A stretch of 35,713 bases of DNA, taken from Acidimicrobiales bacterium. Lineage in GTDB: Bacteria > Actinomycetota > Acidimicrobiia > Acidimicrobiales > SZUA-35. Every line of letters starts with the position of its first letter. Within the stretch, counting starts at the first letter, position 1. The DNA is taken from contig JAHDFR010000003.1 in the NCBI GenBank assembly GCA_020628065.1, forward strand, positions 2,705-38,417. The letters run 5' to 3'. The translations under genes were made by a program, and so were the position numbers. Of the stretch, positions 27,791-35,713 are shown one piece after another. The notes beneath the pieces were generated by a model that did not search any database, was not told the DNA's origin, and was given only the letters and a program-made list of their open reading frames with translations.

Positions 27791-27826
27791 CGGCTTCAGG
27801 CTAGCGCAGGCGCAGGAGGGTTCTGG

Positions 27827-28858
27827 CTAGCCGATTTCGGCAATGGTGACCGGTCGGTTCTCCGCCACCGATTTGTTGGCGGCCAGACCCATCAGTAGCG
27901 GCGCCCGGCCGTCCGCTCCGCTGACAGGAGTCGGTTCACCATTGGTCACCGCAGCCACAAACTCCACCCATTGGTTTACATAGGACGGGATGTAGCGGTC
28001 GAGGAAGAAGTTGGGGACCAGAGCCGAGCTACCACCGGAGGCGGTCAGTGTTCGGCCATAGTGCTCTCGGTGATTCTCCGACAGTGCCGCCCCGCCGGAG
28101 CCGAACGCCTCAACCCGCTGGTCGTAGCCGTAAGCCGACTGGCGGCAGTTATCGATGGTGGTCACCACGCCGTTCTCATGGGTCAGCATGACGGTGACGG
28201 TGTCGTAGTCTCCGGCTTCGCCGATAGCGGGGTCAACCGACACCCAGCCTTTGGCGTAGACCTCGACCACTTCGGCGCCGGTGATGTAGCGGGCCATATC
28301 GAAGTCGTGAATGGTCATGTCGAGGAAGATGCCGCCACTCACGTTGATGTAGGAGATCGGCGGGGGAGCGGGGTCTCGACTGGTGATGGCGACCTGACGA
28401 AGATCGCCGATGACGCCATCGGCCACGGCGTTGCGCACCGAACGATGACCGGCGTCGAAGCGTCGATTGAACCCGACGTGAAGCGGCACTCCGGCGGCGG
28501 TGGCGGCTGCCAGCCCCCGGTCGACCTCACTGAGGTCAAGCGACAACGGCTTTTCGCAGAAAATCGCCTTGCCGGCTTCGGCTGCGGCAACCAGCAGATC
28601 GATGTGGGTGTCGGTACTGGTGCAGATGGCCACGGCGTCAACGTCATCCGATGCGATGAGCTCTTCGGCCGAAGCGAACTGAGCGACATCGTGGCGTTGG
28701 GCCACGGCGGCCGCCCCCTCGTCGTAGACGTCGAAGACGCCGGCTACTTCTGCGCCCTCCACCTGGTTGGCCACCAGGTCGGCGTGCATCGAGCCGATGC
28801 GGCCAACGCCGAGAATACCGACTCGCAGCTGGTCGGCTGAGTTCTGTGAGCTGGACAT
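27827..28858 (-). CDS. iolG: Inositol 2-dehydrogenase-like Gfo/Idh/MocA oxidoreductase
   Basis: LRVGILGVGRIGSMHADLVANQVEGAEVAGVFD, GKAIFCEKPLSLDLSEVD, GFNRRFDAGHRSVRNAV, SGGIFLDMTIHDFDMARYITG; ATG 28858. Confidence 0.88.
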   Translation of the reverse strand: MSSSQNSADQLRVGILGVGRIGSMHADLVANQVEGAEVAGVFDVYDEGAAAVAQRHDVAQFASAEELIASDDVDAVAICTSTDTHIDLLVAAAEAGKAIFCEKPLSLDLSEVDRGLAAATAAGVPLHVGFNRRFDAGHRSVRNAVADGVIGDLRQVAITSRDPAPPPISYINVSGGIFLDMTIHDFDMARYITGAEVVEVYAKGWVSVDPAIGEAGDYDTVTVMLTHENGVVTTIDNCRQSAYGYDQRVEAFGSGGAALSENHREHYGRTLTASGGSSALVPNFFLDRYIPSYVNQWVEFVAAVTNGEPTPVSGADGRAPLLMGLAANKSVAENRPVTIAEIG

Positions 28859-28929
28859 GTATGTACTCCTGCCTCGTCGTGTCGACTGTTGATCGGGTCG
28901 AAGGTCGCCAGATATCAGATGTGTGTCGG

Positions 28930-30147
28930 CTACGGAAGCCGAACCGAGGTGACATGCTCCCAGGCTTGCGATTCCCAACTGCGGACCAGGGCCGACTGCA
29001 CGCTCACGTAGTCGATGGCTTCGTCAAAGCCGGGATTGAAGGGCTTGTCCTGGGCCACGGCGTTGAGGAAGCCGAGACATTCGATGACCTTCAAATCTTC
29101 GTACCCAATGCTGTTGGCGTCGCCGGGGACGAACGCTCCGTGGTACGGGTAGCGGTCGCCGGCATACACCTTGGTGTAACCGTCGTGCAGGTACTCGTTA
29201 CCGCCAAGATCCGCTGACTCGGTAAGGAAAATGTCCATTTCGTTCATGGTCTCCAGGTTCCACCGCAGCGAACCCTTGGTTCCGTAAATCTCGAACGCCA
29301 TTTGGCTTTGCGGACCGACGATGGCCCGGCTGGTCTCGAACGTGCCGACGGCACCGTTCTCGAAACGGACCATGCAACCGGCGTAGTCTTCGTTGGTGAC
29401 CGGGCCGGTGGGGTCACCGGGTTCTCCACGGTCGTAGTGGCTTCCTCCACCCGGCTTGGGCAGCGGTCGCTCTTTGATGAACGTTTCGGCCATGCCAACC
29501 ACCGAGGTGATCGGACCGTTCAACATCATGGCCAAGTCAACGGAGTGACTCAGGATGTCGGTGGAGACCCCGTATCCCGCCCCTTCGTGTTCGAAACGCC
29601 ACGACAGGAGGCCCATGGGATCGGCACCGTACATGGAGAAAAAGCGGCCCCGGTAGTTGGTGATGTCGCCCAGCACTCCAGCCGAGATGATCTGAGAGGC
29701 GTACTGCACCAGGGGGGCCCACCGGTAGTTGTAGCCAACGCCGGTAATCACTCCGGCCTGCCTGGTGGCCTTCTCGATCCGGGCCGTCTGTTCGGGGGTG
29801 CCGCCAACCGGCTTTTCACAGAAGACATGCTTGCCGGCTTCCGCTGCAGCAACGCACAGTTCCTCGTGCAACATGTTGGGTCCGCACACGATGACGGCGT
29901 CGACCTCGGGGTGATTTATGGCCTCGGCCGGATCGGTGGTTGAGGTGGCGAACCCGAAGTTCGACTCGGCCTCGTGACCTTTGGCCTCAATGCTGTCACA
30001 ACACACCACGAGGCGAGGGTTGGCCAGGCGGTTACGTTGCGGATCGTCACCGACGGGGAACAGGGTCGGGATGCGGTAGTAGGAGCGGCTGTGGGCCTGG
30101 CCCATCCAACCGAATCCGATAACGGCAATGCCAATCGTCTTTGTCAC
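28930..30147 (-). CDS. Gfo/Idh/MocA-family oxidoreductase (second inositol/sugar dehydrogenase)
   Basis: IGIAVIGFGWMGQAHSRSY, GKHVFCEKPVGGTPEQT, GYNYRWAPLVQYASQIISAGVLGDI. Confidence 0.88.
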   Translation of the reverse strand: MTKTIGIAVIGFGWMGQAHSRSYYRIPTLFPVGDDPQRNRLANPRLVVCCDSIEAKGHEAESNFGFATSTTDPAEAINHPEVDAVIVCGPNMLHEELCVAAAEAGKHVFCEKPVGGTPEQTARIEKATRQAGVITGVGYNYRWAPLVQYASQIISAGVLGDITNYRGRFFSMYGADPMGLLSWRFEHEGAGYGVSTDILSHSVDLAMMLNGPITSVVGMAETFIKERPLPKPGGGSHYDRGEPGDPTGPVTNEDYAGCMVRFENGAVGTFETSRAIVGPQSQMAFEIYGTKGSLRWNLETMNEMDIFLTESADLGGNEYLHDGYTKVYAGDRYPYHGAFVPGDANSIGYEDLKVIECLGFLNAVAQDKPFNPGFDEAIDYVSVQSALVRSWESQAWEHVTSVRLP

Positions 30148-30207
30148 GGGTTGACTTCCTCTTACTGATTTGAGTTTCTATGATTGCTGGCTGGACTGAT
30201 GGTGGAG

Positions 30208-31203
30208 CTACCGGCTCACCACGCCGTCGGCGGAGGTCATGGGGCACCGGGGGTCCAGTGCCATGGTTGACCAGGTGTCACGGACCCAGTGGTGGCCGGG
30301 ATCGTCACAGAACGCCATGGATCGGTCGCCACCGGGCCCGGCCAGGACGTTCAAGTAGTACATCGGGTATCCGGGAGCGGCGATACAAGGCCCGTGGAAA
30401 CCGCGAGGCACCAGGTAGACGTCACCGTCGCCCACCACGACGTTGTCGTCGAACAACAACATCGGGTCGGTTGATTCCAGGTCCGGTCGCTCGCCGGTAT
30501 AGGTGCGATGAAATCCGAATCCGGTCTGGTCGTAGTTGGTTCCACCGGCTTTTCCGATCCGGAAGTAGTAGATCTCTTCGTTGTTGACGTCGCATTCCGG
30601 CGAGTCATCGTGTTTGTGAGGCGGGTAGCTGGACCAGTTTCCATCCGGGGTCAAAAGCTCGCAGCACATGAGGCGGTCGGCGTGAGGCCAGCGTTCCGGC
30701 GTCAAGAAGTTGGTGACCTGCCGGGTGGCAGGCCCGCCCCCACGAGCTTCGGTTTCCACGTCTTCAGCCGGTCCGTATTTGGGTTCCAGTGCGTTTTCGC
30801 ACCGAGACAACGGCAGAGCCAGCTCCAGGCCTGGCCCGTCTACCGGGCAGGAGACCGTGACGTTCGAGTCCCGGCCGACGTAGACGAAGTCGGTTACTCG
30901 ACTGAAAACGCTGGACCGGCCCTGCAGGTCGAAGAAGGCGGCCATCCCGGCGGCCGGGTTCACCTCGACCTTTGATTGGCCACCGCTTAATGGCAGGAGC
31001 GCCATCTCACAGTCGTCGGTTGTGAACGATCGGCTTTCGCCGGGGGCAATCGACAGTACTCGCAGGCCGGTGTAGGTCCAGCCGGCTTCGGCCTGGCTGA
31101 GATGCAGCGAGAAGTCGTCGGTCGCCAACGTCCCGGCGGCGAAGTGGCGTTGATTCATTCGGAGTGCTCGATTCGGCTGAAAGGTGGCTTGTCTTTCGGG
31201 CAA
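30208..31203 (-). CDS. iolB: 5-deoxy-glucuronate isomerase
   Basis: NWSSYPPHKHDDSPECDVNNEEIYYFRIGKAGGTNYDQTGFGFHRTYTGERPDLESTDPMLLFDDNVVVGDGDVYLVPRGFHGPCIAAPGYPMYYLNVLAGP, IolB-like. Start may be 31158. Confidence 0.88.
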   Translation of the reverse strand: MPERQATFQPNRALRMNQRHFAAGTLATDDFSLHLSQAEAGWTYTGLRVLSIAPGESRSFTTDDCEMALLPLSGGQSKVEVNPAAGMAAFFDLQGRSSVFSRVTDFVYVGRDSNVTVSCPVDGPGLELALPLSRCENALEPKYGPAEDVETEARGGGPATRQVTNFLTPERWPHADRLMCCELLTPDGNWSSYPPHKHDDSPECDVNNEEIYYFRIGKAGGTNYDQTGFGFHRTYTGERPDLESTDPMLLFDDNVVVGDGDVYLVPRGFHGPCIAAPGYPMYYLNVLAGPGGDRSMAFCDDPGHHWVRDTWSTMALDPRCPMTSADGVVSR

Positions 31204-31212
31204 AAGGCTGAC

Positions 31213-31240
31213 GGCCCCGAGTGCGTGAACACTCGGGGCC
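31213..31240 (-). other. Hairpin between ABC ATPase and iolB (terminator or intercistronic)
   Basis: GGCCCCGAGTG-CGTGAA-CACTCGGGGCC: 11-bp perfect stem, 6-nt loop, no T-tract. Confidence 0.6.
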
Positions 31241-31254
31241 CAGCGTTCGAGTGG

Positions 31255-32076
31255 TTAGTCGACGCCGCTGATGGCGGCCGCCAGCTCGCCTTGGAGCTGC
31301 TCGAGTTCGGCCCCGCCGGCCATGAGCTTGGTCAGCTCTTGCTGGCTTATCTCGTCTTTGCCGAAGTTACCCATGGACTGACCTCGGTTGAGGATGAGGA
31401 AACGGTCGCCGACCGGGTAGGCGTGAGCAGGGTTGTGGGTGATGAAGATCACTCCGAGACCACGCTTGGCCGCTTCGACGATGTAGCGCAATACGACGCC
31501 GGACTGCTTAACACCGAGAGCCGATGTGGGCTCGTCAAGGATAAGCACCTTGGCACCGAAGTACACGGCCCGGGCGATGGCCACCGACTGACGCTCACCG
31601 CCGGAGAGGGTACCCACCGGCTGTTCGGTGTCGCGAATGTCGATGCCCATTTTGGCCATCTCTTCTTTTGCGGTGGCCTTGGCCGTGGCTTTGTCAATCC
31701 ACTGGAGGGGCCATACACCTTTGGTCGGCTCGGACCCGAGGAAGAAATTGCGCCACACCGACATGAGCGGCACCATTGCCAGGTCCTGATACACCGCGGC
31801 GATGCCGCGGTCGAGAGCCTCACGGGGTGAGTTGAATCGGACGGCCTCACCTTCCAGCTTGAATTCGCCTTCGTCGTGTTGATGCACGCCGGCCAGAATC
31901 TTGATGAAGGTCGATTTGCCGGCGCCGTTGTCACCGAGAACACACGTGACCTTGCCGGCTTCCACATGGGTTGTCACGCCGTTGAGGGCGATGATGTTCC
32001 CGTAGAACTTGCCGATGTTGGTCAACTCCAACAGGGGAGTGCCGCTTGACGATGATGTTGATTCGGTATCAGTCAT
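31255..32076 (-). CDS. Sugar ABC transporter ATP-binding protein (single-NBD, FrcA-like)
   Basis: Walker [10 protein letters not shown], signature [15 protein letters not shown], Walker [13 protein letters not shown]. Confidence 0.93.
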   Translation of the reverse strand: MTDTESTSSSSGTPLLELTNIGKFYGNIIALNGVTTHVEAGKVTCVLGDNGAGKSTFIKILAGVHQHDEGEFKLEGEAVRFNSPREALDRGIAAVYQDLAMVPLMSVWRNFFLGSEPTKGVWPLQWIDKATAKATAKEEMAKMGIDIRDTEQPVGTLSGGERQSVAIARAVYFGAKVLILDEPTSALGVKQSGVVLRYIVEAAKRGLGVIFITHNPAHAYPVGDRFLILNRGQSMGNFGKDEISQQELTKLMAGGAELEQLQGELAAAISGVD

Positions 32077-32085
32077 GGTGCTCTC

Positions 32086-34104
32086 CTAGCGGGTTGCTTC
32101 GGCTCGTGATCGGATGAAGTTGTTGGCGATAACAGCCAGCAGCAGAATGCCGCCGAGGAACACGAACCGCCAGTCCGAGTTCCAGCGGGCGGATGGAATG
32201 CCCTGAGCGGCCATGGCCATGATGATCGCTCCGATGGCGGCCCCGAGGGTTGATCCGTAGCCTCCAGTCAGGGCGGTACCACCGACCACGGCGGCGATGA
32301 TGTACTCGAATTCCTCACCGTCACCGGTGCTGGCCTGAATGGTGTTCAGGCGGAAAGCCAGCAAAGTACCGACAAGCCAGGCGGCGAAGCTGACCAGCAT
32401 GAACAGCTGAACTTTGGTGCGGGCAGCGGGAACACCGATCTGGCGTGACGCCTCTTTGTTGCCTCCGACGGCGAACACCCAGCTACCGAACTTGCTTCGG
32501 CCGAGCACCCAGGTGCAGACTCCGGCGAACAGCAGGAACCACAGCGTGCGTACGCTGAACTTGGCCGGGGATATTCCGGCTTCAATTTCAGCCGGCACGG
32601 TGTAGAGCAGGCGGGTACCGACGCCGATGATGAACATCAGGGTTCCCCCGGCGATCAGCAGTCGACCGAGACGATCGGCCGGAGCGTCCGGGTAGCGGCG
32701 CTCGGCAAAGAACAACGTCACGATGGCCCACACCGCCATGAGGGCGGCGATGGCCAACATGATGGAGAACACCTCGGTGCGGAACTTGGGGCTGGCCGAC
32801 TCCGACCGGATAAAGAACGCTATGGCAACCACCAGTCCGGCGGTGCACAGCAACACAATGGATCGGGTCAGCTGCGAACCGATTCCGGCTCTGTGCGAGG
32901 CCATCAGCAACAGTACGGCACCGGCACCGGCCAGGCCGACAAACAGGATGGCCCGAAGACCCTGTTCGGTGACCAGAAAGGTTACGTTCTCGCTGTTCTG
33001 AGCATCGAGCGAACGGGCGGCCAGAACGGCAAGGGCGAGGGCGCCGAGACCGGCACCGAACGGGGCCAGCCAGCCGGGGCTCACGCTGAAGCTTCCCTTG
33101 TCGGACAGGGGCTGGTAGCGCCACATGGCCAGACCGAAGAATCCGATCAGCATGCCGGCTCCGATGATGGCGGCACCGATGGCGTTGGCCGAAGTGCCGT
33201 CCGTACCGTGGAGGTAAAGCACACCGCCGATACCGGCTGCGATGCCGGCCAGGGTTACGGCAAGACCGGCCGGGTTCATTTTGTCTTTGCGGGCGAAGCG
33301 CATCTCATAAAGGGCGAGCACGAGCAGCGTTAGCCCGACCAGGCAGGCCACGGTGTATAGGAAGTCTCGGCTCTCCCACACGTGGTCGGTACGATCCCAC
33401 TCTGCGGCGAAGATGGGCTGGAAGAACCCGTAGCCTTTGTCACCACCCCGGTCGGCGGCGAAGATCTCAAGGTCATCCATTTTGCCGACCTGGATTTGGT
33501 CGACGATGAGCTTGGCGAAACCGAGCTTGGCACCCTTCAAGATGAAGAACGATGCCAGCGTGACGATGAAGCTCGGCAGTCCGCTGCGGTTGACCATGGT
33601 CCCGTTGAACCAGCCAAGCCCGAGCGCCACCGCCAATGAGAGTGGCAAGGCGATCCAAAGCGACAGACCCGCCCCACCCATTTCACCGGTGATGTCACGG
33701 ACAAACATGAGGGTCACGATGCCGAGCGCTCCGGTGGCCGCACCGGCGGAGAGATCAAACTCGCCGCCGATCATGAGCATGGCCACGGCGACGGCCATGA
33801 TGCCGAGCGTGGATGCCACGTCGAGGACCGACGCTGTTCCGCCGGCCAGGCCGAACACGCCGGACACGGACCAAAAGAAGATCCAGACGGCTGTTGCCGC
33901 GATGGCGGCGCCGATTTCGGGTCGCACCAGCATGCGGGCGAAGACCCCTCGGAATGCAATTCGCTCGTCGGCGGCATTCGCTGGGGTGGAGGCCGTTTCC
34001 GAGGCCTCTGTGGCTGCCTCAGCAGCCCCGGACTCACCGTTTTGTGGTGAGGTGTTTCGTGCGGATTCCGTTTCGGTCCCGGTTTCCGCTGAGTCGGTAT
34101 CTGC
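32086..34104 (-). CDS. Sugar/inositol ABC permease (RbsC/XylH family), expanded
   Basis: LMIGGEFDLSAGAATGALGI, SFIVTLASFFILKG, GGNKEASRQIGVPAARTKVQLFMLVSFAAWL, AAVVGGTALTGGYGST; start GTG 34104 with GGGGGAG RBS inferred (ORF from 34149). Confidence 0.88.
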   Translation of the reverse strand, partial: ADTDSAETGTETESARNTSPQNGESGAAEAATEASETASTPANAADERIAFRGVFARMLVRPEIGAAIAATAVWIFFWSVSGVFGLAGGTASVLDVASTLGIMAVAVAMLMIGGEFDLSAGAATGALGIVTLMFVRDITGEMGGAGLSLWIALPLSLAVALGLGWFNGTMVNRSGLPSFIVTLASFFILKGAKLGFAKLIVDQIQVGKMDDLEIFAADRGGDKGYGFFQPIFAAEWDRTDHVWESRDFLYTVACLVGLTLLVLALYEMRFARKDKMNPAGLAVTLAGIAAGIGGVLYLHGTDGTSANAIGAAIIGAGMLIGFFGLAMWRYQPLSDKGSFSVSPGWLAPFGAGLGALALAVLAARSLDAQNSENVTFLVTEQGLRAILFVGLAGAGAVLLLMASHRAGIGSQLTRSIVLLCTAGLVVAIAFFIRSESASPKFRTEVFSIMLAIAALMAVWAIVTLFFAERRYPDAPADRLGRLLIAGGTLMFIIGVGTRLLYTVPAEIEAGISPAKFSVRTLWFLLFAGVCTWVLGRSKFGSWVFAVGGNKEASRQIGVPAARTKVQLFMLVSFAAWLVGTLLAFRLNTIQASTGDGEEFEYIIAAVVGGTALTGGYGSTLGAAIGAIIMAMAAQGIPSARWNSDWRFVFLGGILLLAVIANNFIRSRAEATR

Positions 34105-34238
34105 CACCTGTGTGTAGCTCCCCCTGTGATGAAGACCGGCGCCGCACACCGACGCCGAAGTGTTGTTTACAGATCACCTCCACCGCCGGAGGTTCCGGCC
34201 CCTTCCGGCCGGGTCAACCCTATGGGTTGGTTACGGAC

Positions 34239-34270
34239 GGGGGCATTGGCTCTTGTGAACCAATGCCCCC
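34239..34270 (-). other. Intercistronic hairpin between SBP and permease genes
   Basis: GGGGGCATTGG (34239-34249)/CCAATGCCCCC (34260-34270): 11-bp perfect stem, 10-nt loop, about 84 nt after the SBP stop. Confidence 0.7.
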
Positions 34271-34353
34271 ACCGTGTCAAGGGTGCTCCCGTCAGGCGGA
34301 AGCGTCAAGTTCGGGACTGTGAGCCCCAAAGCTGTGAGCCCTGACTGGTTGTC

Positions 34354-35433
34354 TTAGCGGGTGCCCGCAGCCGACAGGGCCTTGACGGCCGCAGCGTTGT
34401 CCGGGGTCACGAAGCCAGGACCGGTGAGAACCGGCTGACCGCCACCGGCCTGGTTGGCGTTGGTGGCCTCCAGGAACATCAGCACGACCGGCAGGTAGCC
34501 CTGCAGGTACTGCTGCTGGTCAACGGTGAAGGCAATGTCGCCGGCCTCGATGGCGTCGAGGAGCTCGGGCGTCATGTCGAAGCCACCGATGGTGAGGTCA
34601 CGACCGAGGTCCTGAGCAGCCTGCAGGCCGCTCATGGCGATAACCGGACCGACGCCGAGGAAGGCGTCGATGTCGGGATCGGCCTCGAGGATGGCCTTGA
34701 TGCCGTTGATCTGCTCGGTCTGGTCAGCGTCGAGACCTACGAACTCGTCAACAACTTCACCACCGAAGGTCTCAGCAAGACCGCCGCAGCGCTCTTCCAG
34801 ACCAACGTTGGACTGTTCCTGGCGACCGCAGAGCACCTTGGTGGCGCCCAGGTCGTTGAAGCGGTTACCGGCGCCCTGGCCGGCAACGTCCTCACTCTGA
34901 CCGATGTGGGTGGTGGCACCGATGGTCTGGTAGTCGTTCAGGCCCGAGTTGAGGGTGTAAACGGGGATACCAGCGCCAACAGCGTCCTGTAGCGGTCCGA
35001 TCAGCTGATCGGGGCTGGGCAGTGACGCAGCAATGCCGGCCGAGCCCTCACCAATAGCGGTCTCGATGTCGGTGACCATCTGGCCGGGGTCGTTGTTGCC
35101 CGGCATCCAGACGCAGTTCACGCCGTGGGCGGCGCAAGCGGCGTCGAAGCCGTTCTTAACGACTGACCAGAACGGGCCGTCATCGGAGTGAGTGATCATG
35201 TGGAAGGTGAGGTCGCCACCCTGGGTTTCAAGAGCGACTTCTTCATCACCCTCTTCTTCCATGGCTTCCTCGGCCTCTTCCTCCATGGCCTCTTCTTCTT
35301 CAGCCTCTGCGGCTTCCTCCGAGGTGTCCTCGGCGGCGTCGTCAGCTGCTGTGTCGTCGTCAGAGCCACCGCAGGCGGCGGCTGCCAACGTAAACGCAAG
35401 CAGCAGAGCCAAAAGGCTCAATAGTTTCTTCAT
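34354..35433 (-). CDS. Sugar (probably inositol) ABC substrate-binding lipoprotein with acidic linker
   Basis: MKKLLSLLALLLAFTLAAAAC-GGSDDD, EEEEAMEEEAEEAMEEEGDEE linker, peripla_BP-like HMITHSDDGPFWSVVKNGFDAAC. Confidence 0.9.
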   Translation of the reverse strand: MKKLLSLLALLLAFTLAAAACGGSDDDTAADDAAEDTSEEAAEAEEEEAMEEEAEEAMEEEGDEEVALETQGGDLTFHMITHSDDGPFWSVVKNGFDAACAAHGVNCVWMPGNNDPGQMVTDIETAIGEGSAGIAASLPSPDQLIGPLQDAVGAGIPVYTLNSGLNDYQTIGATTHIGQSEDVAGQGAGNRFNDLGATKVLCGRQEQSNVGLEERCGGLAETFGGEVVDEFVGLDADQTEQINGIKAILEADPDIDAFLGVGPVIAMSGLQAAQDLGRDLTIGGFDMTPELLDAIEAGDIAFTVDQQQYLQGYLPVVLMFLEATNANQAGGGQPVLTGPGFVTPDNAAAVKALSAAGTR

Positions 35434-35543
35434 GAGGTAGTTTCTCCCCTTCTACTGCACTTGATGTTGGTTATTCAGTTGGTCGGGCCACCCGGCCGCT
35501 CAGACCACGTGGCCTGGGCAATCGAGATGTTCCGATTGGTTTC

Positions 35544-35558
35544 GGCAAACAGTTTGCC
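35544..35558. promoter_or_regulatory. Candidate operator palindrome upstream of inositol-type SBP gene
   Basis: GGCAAAC-A-GTTTGCC, perfect 7-1-7 inverted repeat about 110 bp upstream of the start at 35433. Confidence 0.45.
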
Positions 35559-35713
35559 ATTCTTTCCAGGCAACACACCGTCTGATCCCAATTCCTGCCA
35601 GTGGTTCTGGCAATTTTGGTTAGCCGGGCTGAATAGCCCGGTGCCGACGGCGAGTCGGCTGGAGAGATCTTCGTTGATCAGGTCCGTGCTGCCAAGCCCT
35701 AAAGGTACTCCAC

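Noticed and set aside
34150-34353. Possible small RNA or tRNA in the spacer
   Set aside because: No cloverleaf or tRNA consensus; only the hairpin at 34239-34270 is supported.

Overview
High-GC actinobacterial-type chromosomal window, possibly Acidimicrobiia-like (inferred from codon and protein style, not verified). It is almost fully coding and dominated by solute uptake. Gene order: (1) 3' part of an acyl-CoA carboxylase alpha subunit; (2) MFS transporter plus a carbohydrate ABC importer (SBP and two permeases, no ATPase); (3) BMP-family nucleoside-type ABC importer; (4) Lrp/AsnC regulator divergent from a short HPPD-like VOC dioxygenase; (5) alpha/beta hydrolase, F420-type nitroreductase, acyl-CoA dehydrogenase; (6) LacI regulator divergent from an ABC importer operon ending in a GH63-like glycosidase, a candidate glucosylglycerate/mannosylglycerate uptake locus whose first permease carries a ~190-aa extracytoplasmic insert resembling two SH3b domains; (7) ArsR/ArsI divergent pair with clustered TTGA-N6-TCAA boxes; (8) unusual family A DNA polymerase with 3'-5' exonuclease, large inserts and an HDS motif C; (9) inositol-type operon (SBP, 687-aa-ORF expanded permease, ATPase, IolB, two Gfo/Idh/MocA dehydrogenases). 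A cross-locus pattern: all four SBP genes are followed by a hairpin before the next transporter gene. No rRNA, tRNA, CRISPR array or mobile element was recognised. All family calls come from reading motifs; no database search was run.
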